From: AG25 sp035604455
GTDB lineage: Bacteria; Gemmatimonadota; Gemmatimonadetes; Gemmatimonadales; GWC2-71-9
Direction: 5' to 3'
DNA: 64,000 bases
NCBI GenBank assembly: GCA_035604455.1
Contig: DATNIM010000009.1
Location: forward strand, 62,001 to 126,000
This document shows, piece after piece, positions 7,927-15,791 of this stretch (positions within the stretch are counted from its first letter, which is position 1; each line of letters begins with the position of its first letter). The notes beneath the pieces were generated by a model, which saw nothing but the letters and a program-made list of their open reading frames with translations, had not been told where the DNA came from and made no database searches. The translations under genes and the position numbers were made by a program.

Positions 7927-8741
7927 CGCGGCCTGCGGTAGATGCGTTCGCGGGGATCTTCCAGCGTGAGCCGCTCGCGCGCGAGGCCAAAGAGGGTTTC
8001 GACCTTGCCGAGCACGAGCACGCCCTCGGGCGCGAGCGCCTCGGCAAACATCAGGAACAGCCGCTCCTGCATCGGGCGATCGAAGTAGATCACCACGTTG
8101 CGGCAGACGATCAGGTCGTAGGGGGGCACGGGCGGCGGCTCGTGCGTGAGGTCGTGCCGCCGGACGCGCACCAGCTCGCGGAGCACGGGGAGCGGCCGCC
8201 GCGGCGGGCCCGGAAAGTAGTGACGGGCCAGCTCCACTGGCATCTCGGCGAACGCGCCGTCGGGATACTCGGCCGCCGTCGCGCGGGCGAGACTCTCGGT
8301 GTCCACGTCCGTCGCGTCGATCCGGGCGCGGTTCAAGCGGTCGGGTTCGCGCGCCGCCCGCGCCGTTTCGGCGAGGAGCACGGCGATCGTGTAGGGCTCT
8401 TCGCCCGACGCGCAGCCGGCCGACCACACCCGCACCGCCCCGAGGCGCGCCCGCCACAGGTCCGCGAGATACGGGTCGGCGAGCGCTCGCCAGGTCTCCG
8501 CGTTCCGCCAGAACTTGGTGACGTTGATCGTCAGCGCATCGAGGAGCCGGTCGTACTCGGCCGCGTCGGTGTCCAGGAGGTGGCTGTACGCTTCGAACGT
8601 GTGCACCCCCCGCGCGCGCATCCGCACGGCCACGCGCCGGCGCAGGCACTTGGACTTGTAGGCCTCGCACCGCACGCCGCGGGCGCGGGAAACCTTGTCC
8701 GTGAGGGCCCGAAACGCGGGGTCGTCGGCCTCGACGGTCAG
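7923..8741 (-). CDS. cheR: Chemotaxis protein methyltransferase CheR
   Basis: VWSAGCASGEEPYTIA is the SAM-binding loop, DATDVDTESLARA the second SAM contact and DLIVCRNVVIYFD the catalytic-domain signature. An N-terminal helical CheR domain precedes them. No ATG, GTG or TTG lies between the upstream stop region and the first conserved residues (DDPAFRALTDKV). A CTG at 8741 overlaps the preceding stop as CTGA, exactly parallel to the ATGA and GTGA junctions elsewhere, and is my preferred start (272 residues). Confidence 0.93.
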   Translation of the reverse strand: MTVEADDPAFRALTDKVSRARGVRCEAYKSKCLRRRVAVRMRARGVHTFEAYSHLLDTDAAEYDRLLDALTINVTKFWRNAETWRALADPYLADLWRARLGAVRVWSAGCASGEEPYTIAVLLAETARAAREPDRLNRARIDATDVDTESLARATAAEYPDGAFAEMPVELARHYFPGPPRRPLPVLRELVRVRRHDLTHEPPPVPPYDLIVCRNVVIYFDRPMQERLFLMFAEALAPEGVLVLGKVETLFGLARERLTLEDPRERIYRRPR

Positions 8742-10354
8742 GAAACCGCCTTCAGGGTCTCGAGATTCGCTTTCACGAGTTCGTGTTTGGGATTCAGCGC
8801 GAGCGCACGGCGCCACAGCTGGGCGGCGAGCTCCCGATCGGCGCGCTTGTAGGCGATGTTGCCGAGCTTGAAGTACACGTCGTCGCCCAAATCGGGGGAG
8901 AGCTCGATCGCCCGCTGGTAGGCGTCCCACGCGTCATCGTAGCGGGACGCGCGGTAGGCGAGATCCCCTGAATTCTTCGAGAGCTGTGGCAGCGACGGCT
9001 CGTTCTGGCGCGCCGCGCGCACGAGTTCCTCGGCCGGGCCGAGCTCGCCGGCGAGCTCCTTCAGGACGGCCAGGTTGTTCTGCAGTACGGCCTGCGTGGG
9101 ATAGACGCTCACTCCGCGCGTCCCGAGCGTCTCGGCGAGCTCGAACTCCCCGGCCGAGGCCGCGGTGAGCGTGCGCGCCCAGAACCAGGCGGGCGGCGGC
9201 TCGACGCCAAACAGCTCCTGCGCGCGGTCCAGGCGAGCGGCGGCGGCGGCGAGGTCGCCGCGCTTCAACGCGACAATGCCCCAGCCCAGATGGATCCGGG
9301 CGTCCGTCTTCGCCCGGGCCGCGGCCTCGGCTCCCGTCGCTTCGGCGTCGTCGAGCCGGCCGAGCTGCTCGTAGGCCAGGGCCAGGTTGTGGAGGATCGT
9401 GGGCCGGCTGCCGCCCTTCTCGGCCGCGAGCCGGAATGCGTCTACGGCGTCCCGCCACTGGGCGTGCCGCAGGGCGACGAGGCCCAAGTAGAAGTGCGCC
9501 CCGCCATCGCTCGGCCGGAGCTCCGCGACGCGACGGAATTCGCGCGCGGCCTCGTCGTACATGGCCGTCTTGTAGAAGGCAACGCCCAAGTTCCGGTGCT
9601 CCTCGACCCGGGCATCGGTCACCTGCACGTCCACGGGCGACGGACTCCGACCCGCGCGGTGCACGAACCCCGCGGTGATCAACCCGTAGAGCGCCTTGCC
9701 GACCTCAAACTCGCTCAGCCCCGTATCCTCAACGACTTGATTCACGTCCCGCGTCCCGTCGAGGACCGCCAGCGCGCGCGTCTGCGAATCGGTGAGCTGC
9801 CCCTCGGCGATCGCGAGGCGGTCACGGTCCACGATGAAGATGAGGTCGAAGGACGGGATCTTCTTCTCGATCAGGCTCCATTCATCGACCCGGCGGGCCC
9901 CCTCGAGGAGCAGCGATTCCGGGTTAATCGACACCAGGAAGTCCTGCCGCTCGGGAGCGACGTCGGTTTCGAAGTGGAAGGTCCCTTGGGTCCACGTGAA
10001 CAGGAAATAGACCGACTCCTCGATCTGGACCCGCATGTAGCGTTCGAGGTCTTGCTGCGAAATGACGGCCTGCGCGACCAGGATTTGGCCGAGCTTCTTG
10101 TCGCGTTCCAACGCCTGGCGCTCGATCGCGGCGTCGAGCTGCTCCTGCGTGATCGTGCCGTGCTTGACGAGGATGTCCCCCAGCCGGTCTCGGCGGTTGA
10201 CGATCGAGGCGTAGCAGATGCGCCCTTTCTCGAAGTAGATGCAGCCGAAGTTCGATCGGTCGGCGATCGAGAGGCATCCGGTCTTCTGCCCGAGGGCAAG
10301 GAGCTGCAAGACGTCGGGCAGCGAGGCTTCCTTGAGCGACCCCTTGATCGCCAT
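8738..10354 (-). CDS. PATAN (DUF4388) plus TPR protein, copy 1
   Basis: Residues 1-100 (MAIKGSLKEASLPDVLQLL, then CIYFEKGRICYASI) match the DUF4388/PATAN domain. A helical segment with DRLGDILVKHGTITQEQLD and a winged-helix-like block (about 195-245) follow, then at least six TPRs to the C-terminus (538 residues). PATAN domains occur in response regulators such as cyanobacterial PixG/PilG-type proteins and are thought to mediate signal output by protein contact. Partly parallel in sequence to the second PATAN protein at 14622-15788. Start by TGATG junction with the AAA+ gene. Confidence 0.82.
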   Translation of the reverse strand: MAIKGSLKEASLPDVLQLLALGQKTGCLSIADRSNFGCIYFEKGRICYASIVNRRDRLGDILVKHGTITQEQLDAAIERQALERDKKLGQILVAQAVISQQDLERYMRVQIEESVYFLFTWTQGTFHFETDVAPERQDFLVSINPESLLLEGARRVDEWSLIEKKIPSFDLIFIVDRDRLAIAEGQLTDSQTRALAVLDGTRDVNQVVEDTGLSEFEVGKALYGLITAGFVHRAGRSPSPVDVQVTDARVEEHRNLGVAFYKTAMYDEAAREFRRVAELRPSDGGAHFYLGLVALRHAQWRDAVDAFRLAAEKGGSRPTILHNLALAYEQLGRLDDAEATGAEAAARAKTDARIHLGWGIVALKRGDLAAAAARLDRAQELFGVEPPPAWFWARTLTAASAGEFELAETLGTRGVSVYPTQAVLQNNLAVLKELAGELGPAEELVRAARQNEPSLPQLSKNSGDLAYRASRYDDAWDAYQRAIELSPDLGDDVYFKLGNIAYKRADRELAAQLWRRALALNPKHELVKANLETLKAVS

Positions 10355-12324
10355 CAGCGCAGATCCTCGATCAACCGATCGCCGGGATCCGGCCAATCCC
10401 AGGCCATTTTCTCCCGGCTCCGGATCCCACCCAGGCTTGAGACCACGATGCCGCTCGTGCGAAACCCGCTCGAGCGCCGACCCGGCTCCGCCTGGCCTTC
10501 CAGGACCTCGCGCGCAAGTCCCGCACTGACCGGCCGGTCGCGCTGGGACGCGGCGCCGAGCACCCGCTGCACGAGCGCCACGACTTCGCGCACCGACTCG
10601 GCGGGCCGGTCGGCCAAGTAGTCGAGCAGGGCCGGGTCCGCCGTGACGCCAGCCTCCGGGAGCAAGCGCTCGGCCGCGGCGCGCCGCACCGCGCGGTCCG
10701 AAGGGGCGAGCGCCACGACGAGGCCCCCCTCGAGGCGCGAGACGAGCCGCTGCTCCACTCCCACGAGCTTGCTCGGGGGCTCGGGCGTCGTAAAGACGAG
10801 CTGCCGCTCCTCGTCGTGCAGGCGGTTGAAGAGATTGAACAGCTCTTCCTGCGAGCGTTCCTTGGCGGCGACGAGATGGATGTCGTCGAGCAAGAGCGCG
10901 GTCGCGCGCCGGTAGCGGCGGCGCCACCACTCGACCCGATCGGCCTCGATCGCCGCGATGAGCTCGTCGATGAACGCCTGAGCGGACAGACAGGCGACGA
11001 TCCCTTTGGGATCGGACTCGGCGAGGGCGAGGCCCAGCGCGTGGAGCAGGTGCGTCTTCCCCACCCCGCTCGGCCCCGTGAGCACGAGCGGATTGTAGCG
11101 CCGGCCGGGCGCGTCGAGGACGGCCCGCACGGCCCGCGCGGCCTCCTCGTTCGATGGCCCGACGGCGAACATGGCGAGGGGGAATGCGGGGGAAGGCGCG
11201 GGCGGCGGGGTCGCCCCGGCGCGGGCTTCTTCGACTAGCGCCTGCGCCTCGGCCAGGCGTTCGGGATCGCGAAACACGCTCTGCCCGGCCGCCTGCGGGT
11301 CGAGCGACGCGACCTCGGCCTCGAGGATCTTCAGTTGATCGACGTCGGCCGCGAAATGCGCAATCGCCTCCTCGATCGCCCCGGGTGAGTCCGCTTGGAG
11401 CAGCGCCTCGAGGCGCTCGGTCCGGTACCCTTCGCCTTCGAACCGCAGCACCGCTTCCGCGACGCGCGCGCGCCACGTCTCGACCGCCCTGCCGACCGTG
11501 ACAGTGACGTCGCGCAGGAACGCCCCGAATTCATCACCCGTCCCACCCCCACTCGCTCTCGCCGCAGCCGGGGCTGCGGTACTGGCGGAGGCCTGCGCGT
11601 CCGGGGTTCCGATCCCGAGCAACGCGCGCACATCGTCGGGCGCGAGCGGCGCCTCGTTCACGGCCTGGTGCGCGATGAGCCGGTTGAGCACGCCGAGGAG
11701 CTCGCGGACGTTGTGGAACTCGTTCGACGCGGCCGCCTCGAGCACACCGGGCTGGAACTTCGCCCCCCGTTCCTCCGCCTTGCGCCGCAGGATGGCGACC
11801 CGCGTCTCGTAGTCGGGCGCACCGATGTCCACAACGAGCCCGCCCGAGAAGCGCGAGATCAGACGCTCGTCCAGATCGGCGATCTCGGCCGGAGGCCGGT
11901 CGCTGGTCAGCACGATCTGGTGCCCTGCGGTCTGCAGGGCCTCGGTGAGACGGAGGAGCTCGGCTTGCATCTCGCGGCGGTTGGCGAGGAACTGCACGTC
12001 GTCCACGAGCAGGAGATCCACGTTCTGAAAGCGGCGACGGAACGCGTCGCCCTGGCCCGCGGCCACGGCGGCGTGAAAGGCCTCGACGTACTCGTCCAGT
12101 GTCAGGTATTCAATCGTGAGGTGGGGCAAGAGCTTCTTCGCCCCCTGCCCAATGGCCATCAGGAGGTGGGTCTTGCCGAGCCCCGAACTGCTGTAGACGA
12201 AGAGCGGGTTGTACGCGGCGGCGGGGTTCTCGGCGACCGCCCGCCCGGCGGTGACCGCGAGGCGATTTGCCGCACCCGTGACGAGCGTCTCGAAGGAGAA
12301 GCGCGGATTGAGCGTGGTCGTCAT
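10354..12324 (-). CDS. Tandem DnaA-type AAA+ ATPase without DNA-binding domain
   Basis: The 656-residue protein has two DnaA-like AAA+ modules. Module 1 (about 1-235) has Walker A SSGLGKTHLL (Lys51), Walker B LLLVDDVQF (Asp108-109) and the DnaA block IVLTSDRPPAEI with DERLISRF. Module 2 (about 380-605) has GPSGVGKTHLL (Lys423), LLLDDIHLV and RLVSRLEGGLVV. A low-complexity Ala/Gly linker and helices lie between. DnaA domain IV, with its HHTTV helix-turn-helix, is absent. This is therefore not the replication initiator and cannot bind DnaA boxes in the usual way. It overlaps mglA (ATGA) within the chemosensory genes; perhaps a signalling or polarity ATPase. Function unknown. Confidence 0.85.
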   Translation of the reverse strand: MTTTLNPRFSFETLVTGAANRLAVTAGRAVAENPAAAYNPLFVYSSSGLGKTHLLMAIGQGAKKLLPHLTIEYLTLDEYVEAFHAAVAAGQGDAFRRRFQNVDLLLVDDVQFLANRREMQAELLRLTEALQTAGHQIVLTSDRPPAEIADLDERLISRFSGGLVVDIGAPDYETRVAILRRKAEERGAKFQPGVLEAAASNEFHNVRELLGVLNRLIAHQAVNEAPLAPDDVRALLGIGTPDAQASASTAAPAAARASGGGTGDEFGAFLRDVTVTVGRAVETWRARVAEAVLRFEGEGYRTERLEALLQADSPGAIEEAIAHFAADVDQLKILEAEVASLDPQAAGQSVFRDPERLAEAQALVEEARAGATPPPAPSPAFPLAMFAVGPSNEEAARAVRAVLDAPGRRYNPLVLTGPSGVGKTHLLHALGLALAESDPKGIVACLSAQAFIDELIAAIEADRVEWWRRRYRRATALLLDDIHLVAAKERSQEELFNLFNRLHDEERQLVFTTPEPPSKLVGVEQRLVSRLEGGLVVALAPSDRAVRRAAAERLLPEAGVTADPALLDYLADRPAESVREVVALVQRVLGAASQRDRPVSAGLAREVLEGQAEPGRRSSGFRTSGIVVSSLGGIRSREKMAWDWPDPGDRLIEDLR

Positions 12325-12920
12325 GCCACTGTCCCCGCCGCAAGCCGGCGGAGCACCCGCTCCGACACCGCCTTCAGGGTCTCAAAGACCCCCTGCCCGT
12401 GCAGGGCGTCCGCGCCGAAGCTCGGGACGTCCCGGAAGTTGAGGGCGTCGTCGAGCTCGGGCGGGGCGAGGATGAGCTCGCTTGGAAGATCCTGCTTGTT
12501 GTACTGGAGGACGAGCGGGAGTGTGCGAATGTCGATCCCGTGCTCGCGAAGGTTCGAGTGGAGGTTCTGGAGACTCTCGAGGTTCTCATCGAGCTGGCGG
12601 GCCTGGCTGTCGGCCACAAAGACGACGCCGTCGGCGCCCTGGAGCACGAGCCGGCGTGTCGCGTTGTAGTAGACCTGGCCGGGCACGGTGTAGAGCTGGA
12701 AGCGCGTCGCGAAGCCCGAGATCTGTCCGAGATCGATGGGCAGGAAGTCGAAGAAGAGCGTCCGGTCGGTCTGCGTGGCGAGCGAGACCATGCGCCCGCG
12801 TCGGGTTTCCGGGACGCGCCCGTAGATGTAATGAAGGTTCGTGGTCTTGCCGGACCGCCCGGGGCCGTAATAGACGATTTTGCAGGTGATTTCGCGCGTC
12901 GTGAAATTGACGAGGGACAC
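12321..12920 (-). CDS. mglA: MglA-family small Ras-like GTPase
   Basis: The P-loop reads GPGRSGKTTN, the MglA-type switch region TVPGQVYYNATRRLVL follows, and NKQDLP gives the guanine-specificity motif. The 199-residue length is typical. MglA GTPases set cell polarity and direct type IV pilus or gliding machinery in Myxococcus and Thermus, with roadblock MglB as GAP. Two roadblock proteins are encoded directly upstream, 4 nt and then GTGA apart. Acts at the inner face of the membrane or pole. Confidence 0.93.
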   Translation of the reverse strand: MSLVNFTTREITCKIVYYGPGRSGKTTNLHYIYGRVPETRRGRMVSLATQTDRTLFFDFLPIDLGQISGFATRFQLYTVPGQVYYNATRRLVLQGADGVVFVADSQARQLDENLESLQNLHSNLREHGIDIRTLPLVLQYNKQDLPSELILAPPELDDALNFRDVPSFGADALHGQGVFETLKAVSERVLRRLAAGTVA

Positions 12921-12924
12921 CGGC

Positions 12925-13395
12925 CTATCTCCCGAACAGGAGGTTCAGGCTGTCGCTCAATTCACGCTCGAAATCCACAGCCAAGACCTGCTTGCGCGGC
13001 GCCACGGCGGGACTTGCCGTGAGCAGGTCCGTGACGAGCTGCTCGAAGAATAACTGCACCAACCCGATCGACGAAACGTCGAGGTCGTAAACGACGAGGG
13101 CCACGATCCCGCCCTGGCTCGTCGTCAACGCGGAGAGGAAAATGCCCTGTCGCTCGCCCTGATGGGTGAGCGCGGCGAACGGAGGCTGCTCGAGCTGGCG
13201 GGCGATTTCGGTGGTCGACGCCACGATGGCGGTGCCGAGCGCCGCGGCCGCCATGACGTCGACGGCTCGAGCGAACCCGTGCTGCGCCATCACCTGACCG
13301 GCCGGCGTCATGAGCAGCACGAGGCGCGCGGCGGCTTCCCCGACGAACCGACGCAGCGGTTCGAGCGTCCAAGACTCGACGGCTCGGGTCGTCAC
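12925..13395 (-). CDS. MglB-like roadblock/LC7 domain protein
   Basis: 156 residues starting at a GTG in a GTGA overlap. It carries the roadblock pattern of a central hydrophobic beta-hairpin (RLVLLMTPAGQVMAQHGF) and helix (DVMAAAALGTAIVASTTEIA), then IFLSALTTSQGGIVALVVYD. It directly precedes mglA, the usual mglBA order, so it is the most likely GTPase-activating partner. A Leu-rich C-terminal helix extends beyond the core domain. Confidence 0.83.
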   Translation of the reverse strand: MTTRAVESWTLEPLRRFVGEAAARLVLLMTPAGQVMAQHGFARAVDVMAAAALGTAIVASTTEIARQLEQPPFAALTHQGERQGIFLSALTTSQGGIVALVVYDLDVSSIGLVQLFFEQLVTDLLTASPAVAPRKQVLAVDFERELSDSLNLLFGR

Positions 13396-13745
13396 GCGAG
13401 CGCCTCCGTGGCTCGGAGTAGCTCGAGGCGGACGAGCCCCACGTTCACACCGGGCTCGGCCACGGCGACGACGAGCGTGCCCGACGCGGCGGGCACAGCG
13501 AGCAGCGCGCCCTCGGCGCACTGGAGGTGCCAGAACACGCCCGCGCCGACGCCCGCGGCCTGCATCGCGCGACCGAACCGCGCGGCGAGGCTCGCGGCGA
13601 GCGCCGCCACGGCAGGGCCCTTGAGGCCTTCGATCAACTGCTCGGCCACGACCAGGCCGTCACCCCCCGAGACGATGAGCGCGCCCCGCACCCCCGGCAC
13701 CCGAGTGACGAGGTCGAGCGCCCGGCTGAAGGTGGCGGCGGTCAC
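13392..13745 (-). CDS. Second roadblock/LC7 domain protein
   Basis: A 117-residue single-domain protein: VPGVRGALIVSGGDGLVVAE is the typical roadblock entry strand pair, followed by a long amphipathic helix (VAALAASLAARFGRAM) and LLAVPAASGTLVVAVAEP. Roadblock proteins homo- or heterodimerise and modulate small GTPases. Start fixed by ATGA overlap with the upstream gene. Paired with the roadblock protein at 12925-13395, it could form a heterodimer as in split MglB systems. Confidence 0.82.
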   Translation of the reverse strand: MTAATFSRALDLVTRVPGVRGALIVSGGDGLVVAEQLIEGLKGPAVAALAASLAARFGRAMQAAGVGAGVFWHLQCAEGALLAVPAASGTLVVAVAEPGVNVGLVRLELLRATEALA

Positions 13746-14629
13746 GTGTGCGTCTCGAGCCAGCGGCGCGCCGCTTGCGCCGCGCGCTCGGCGATGATGG
13801 CCAGTCGTCCCATGGGCACGGCGCGGTCCCGCACGACGAGCAAGAGCGCGTCGGGCCCCGGCTGCGCCAGATGGGCGTGGCCCCGTTCCCCTTCGGCTGC
13901 AAGGCCGGTCCAGGCCCCGAGACCAAGGAGCTTCGCCGTGCGAGCGGCTTCCTGCGAGACGCCGGCGAGGTAGGCCGCCACGCGCTCGGTCACGTCCGCC
14001 CCGCCTGGGTCCCGAAGGGCGCCGCCCAACACTCGACCCGCCGAGTCGAGGAGGAGCAGACCCTCGTCCGCTCCCTCAAGCCCCGCAAACACGCGGCCCT
14101 CGCTGAGCGGGGCCACGGCCGTCGGCGTCGCTTCCGGGACGGGGGTCCGTCGCGGAACAGGCGGCGGGGCTGGGGGCGCGGGTGGCGGAGGGGCCGGAGC
14201 CGCACCGAGCACGACGGCTGCCGAGCGCCGGTCTCCGTCGGCAAGGCGCACGGCGGCCTGACGCAACGTCGGGTCGTCGGGAGCGGCTCGCTGCGCGGCC
14301 GCCAAGTGGGCCTCGGCCTGCGCGACGTCCCCCACCTTGAAATAGAGGTAGGCGAGGCCCTTGAGCGCCCCGATATGCGTGGGGGCGATCCGCAGTGCCA
14401 TGTCCCACTCGTCGAACGCGCGTTCGTAGTCACGCTTGTCGGTGAGGACGCGAGCGCAGAGGTCGTGCGCGTCGGCGAGGTGGGGGTGCCGCCCGAGGCC
14501 GCTCAACGCGACCCGGTGCGCGGCATCGAGCTGCCCGCGTTGGCGCAAGAGCTCGCCCAAGCGCAGAAAGACCAGGCTGTCGGGGTCTTGAGCGAGCTCG
14601 GTCGAGAGCGTCTTGACGTCGTCAGCCAT
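13742..14629 (-). CDS. TPR protein with C-terminal roadblock-like domain
   Basis: In this 295-residue protein residues 1-140 are TPR helices (AQDPDSLVFLRLGELLRQRG and following). A Pro-rich linker (about 148-172, runs of APPPPAP) leads to a C-terminal domain starting EGRVFAGLEGADEGLLLLDS with the alternating beta pattern of roadblock domains. This would be the third roadblock module in a row, here tethered to a protein-binding scaffold. Its ATG lies inside the last codons of the upstream gene (8-nt overlap). Confidence 0.75.
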   Translation of the reverse strand: MADDVKTLSTELAQDPDSLVFLRLGELLRQRGQLDAAHRVALSGLGRHPHLADAHDLCARVLTDKRDYERAFDEWDMALRIAPTHIGALKGLAYLYFKVGDVAQAEAHLAAAQRAAPDDPTLRQAAVRLADGDRRSAAVVLGAAPAPPPPAPPAPPPVPRRTPVPEATPTAVAPLSEGRVFAGLEGADEGLLLLDSAGRVLGGALRDPGGADVTERVAAYLAGVSQEAARTAKLLGLGAWTGLAAEGERGHAHLAQPGPDALLLVVRDRAVPMGRLAIIAERAAQAARRWLETHT

Positions 14630-15788
14630 CAAGCCCATCGCCCGCGGCTCGCACCTCGGCGAGTGTCTGGGCAGCGAGTCTCGCGCGATGCACGTCGGGT
14701 AGGCGCACGAGCTCCGCTTCGGAATCCTGCGCGAGACGCTCCCACTGGTCCCAAACCTCGACCGCTTCCGTAAAGCGACCCGCGGCCGCGAGCGCGTGCC
14801 CGAGCAAGCGGTGCGCGGGGACGAGCAGCGGGTCGAGCCGGAGCGCGCGGCGGAACGCCCCCGCCGCGTCGCCCGGTCGGGCGGCGGCGAGGTGGGCACG
14901 ACCGAGGAGCACGTGCGCTCCCGGATCGTGCGGGAACAGGTTGGCCGCCCGCTCGGCCGCGGCGCGCGCCTCTTCGGGTTCGCGCCGCGTGAGGGCATCC
15001 TCGACCCGCGCCGTCAGCTCGACGAGCTGCGCCGAGCCCGCCGAGTCGCTCCGCGCGGGGCCCGGGTCCCGCAGCGTCACGACACCCGCGCTCTCGAGTC
15101 CGAAGAGGGTTTTCGCGACCTCGAACTCCGAGTGCCCCAGGGCCTGCGCCATGGCCCGCACGTCGTGCTCGCCGTCCACGAGTGTCAGGACTTCCCATTC
15201 CGCAGGGAGCAAGTCCAGCGTACCGGCGCTCGACCCGGGCTCGGGGGGCGGGGCGAGCGTCGCCACGGTCCCGAGGTGGGGTACCCGCTTCTCGATCCGC
15301 GACCACTCGTCGATGCGCCGGGCGCCCTCCATCAAGAGCACTTCCGTGGGGATCCGGACCTTGGCCTCGGTCGGCACGTCCGTGACCGGTTCCTCGGTAA
15401 AGGAAAAGAATCCCTCATGCCAGCTCATCATCTCGAACACCACCTCTTCGACCTGGAACCGCACCTGGCGTTCCACGTCCCGCGGCGTGAGCGCCCCGAT
15501 CGCGACGAGGACCTGCCCCAGTCGTCGCTTGTCCCCGCGGGTCTGCATGTCCCGAGCGCGGTCGAGGTCCGCTTGGGTGATCTTACCGCTCCGCACGAGC
15601 ATCGACCCGAGCAGGTGGGGGTTGCTCTGGATGGTGGCGAAGATCACCGCACCGTCGTCGAAATACACGCTGCCGGCGTTGTGCCGCAGCTCGGAAGTGA
15701 CGCGCAGGACGCCGGTCTTGCGGCTCAGGTCGAGCAGCTGGAAGACGTCGTGGATGCCGAGTTCGCGAAGCGGTCCCTCGATGGCCAT
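14622..15788 (-). CDS. PATAN (DUF4388) plus TPR protein, copy 2
   Basis: Starts MAIEGPLRELGIHDVFQLLD, closely parallel to MAIKGSLKEASLPDVLQLLA in the protein at 8738-10354, and shares SVYFDDGAVIFATI, the GSMLVRSGKITQADLD helix and the EVLLMEGARRIDEWSRIEK block. The C-terminal part has about three TPRs, fewer than copy 1 (388 residues in total). The two are paralogues that have diverged in TPR number. Likely a signal-relay adaptor of the CheA/MglA pathway; no enzymatic motif. Confidence 0.82.
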   Translation of the reverse strand: MAIEGPLRELGIHDVFQLLDLSRKTGVLRVTSELRHNAGSVYFDDGAVIFATIQSNPHLLGSMLVRSGKITQADLDRARDMQTRGDKRRLGQVLVAIGALTPRDVERQVRFQVEEVVFEMMSWHEGFFSFTEEPVTDVPTEAKVRIPTEVLLMEGARRIDEWSRIEKRVPHLGTVATLAPPPEPGSSAGTLDLLPAEWEVLTLVDGEHDVRAMAQALGHSEFEVAKTLFGLESAGVVTLRDPGPARSDSAGSAQLVELTARVEDALTRREPEEARAAAERAANLFPHDPGAHVLLGRAHLAAARPGDAAGAFRRALRLDPLLVPAHRLLGHALAAAGRFTEAVEVWDQWERLAQDSEAELVRLPDVHRARLAAQTLAEVRAAGDGLDG

Positions 15789-15791
15789 GGC

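Noticed and set aside
10354..12324. Calling this gene dnaA
   Set aside because: Two AAA+ modules and no domain IV DNA-binding region; context is chemosensory and no DnaA-box cluster or dnaN is near.
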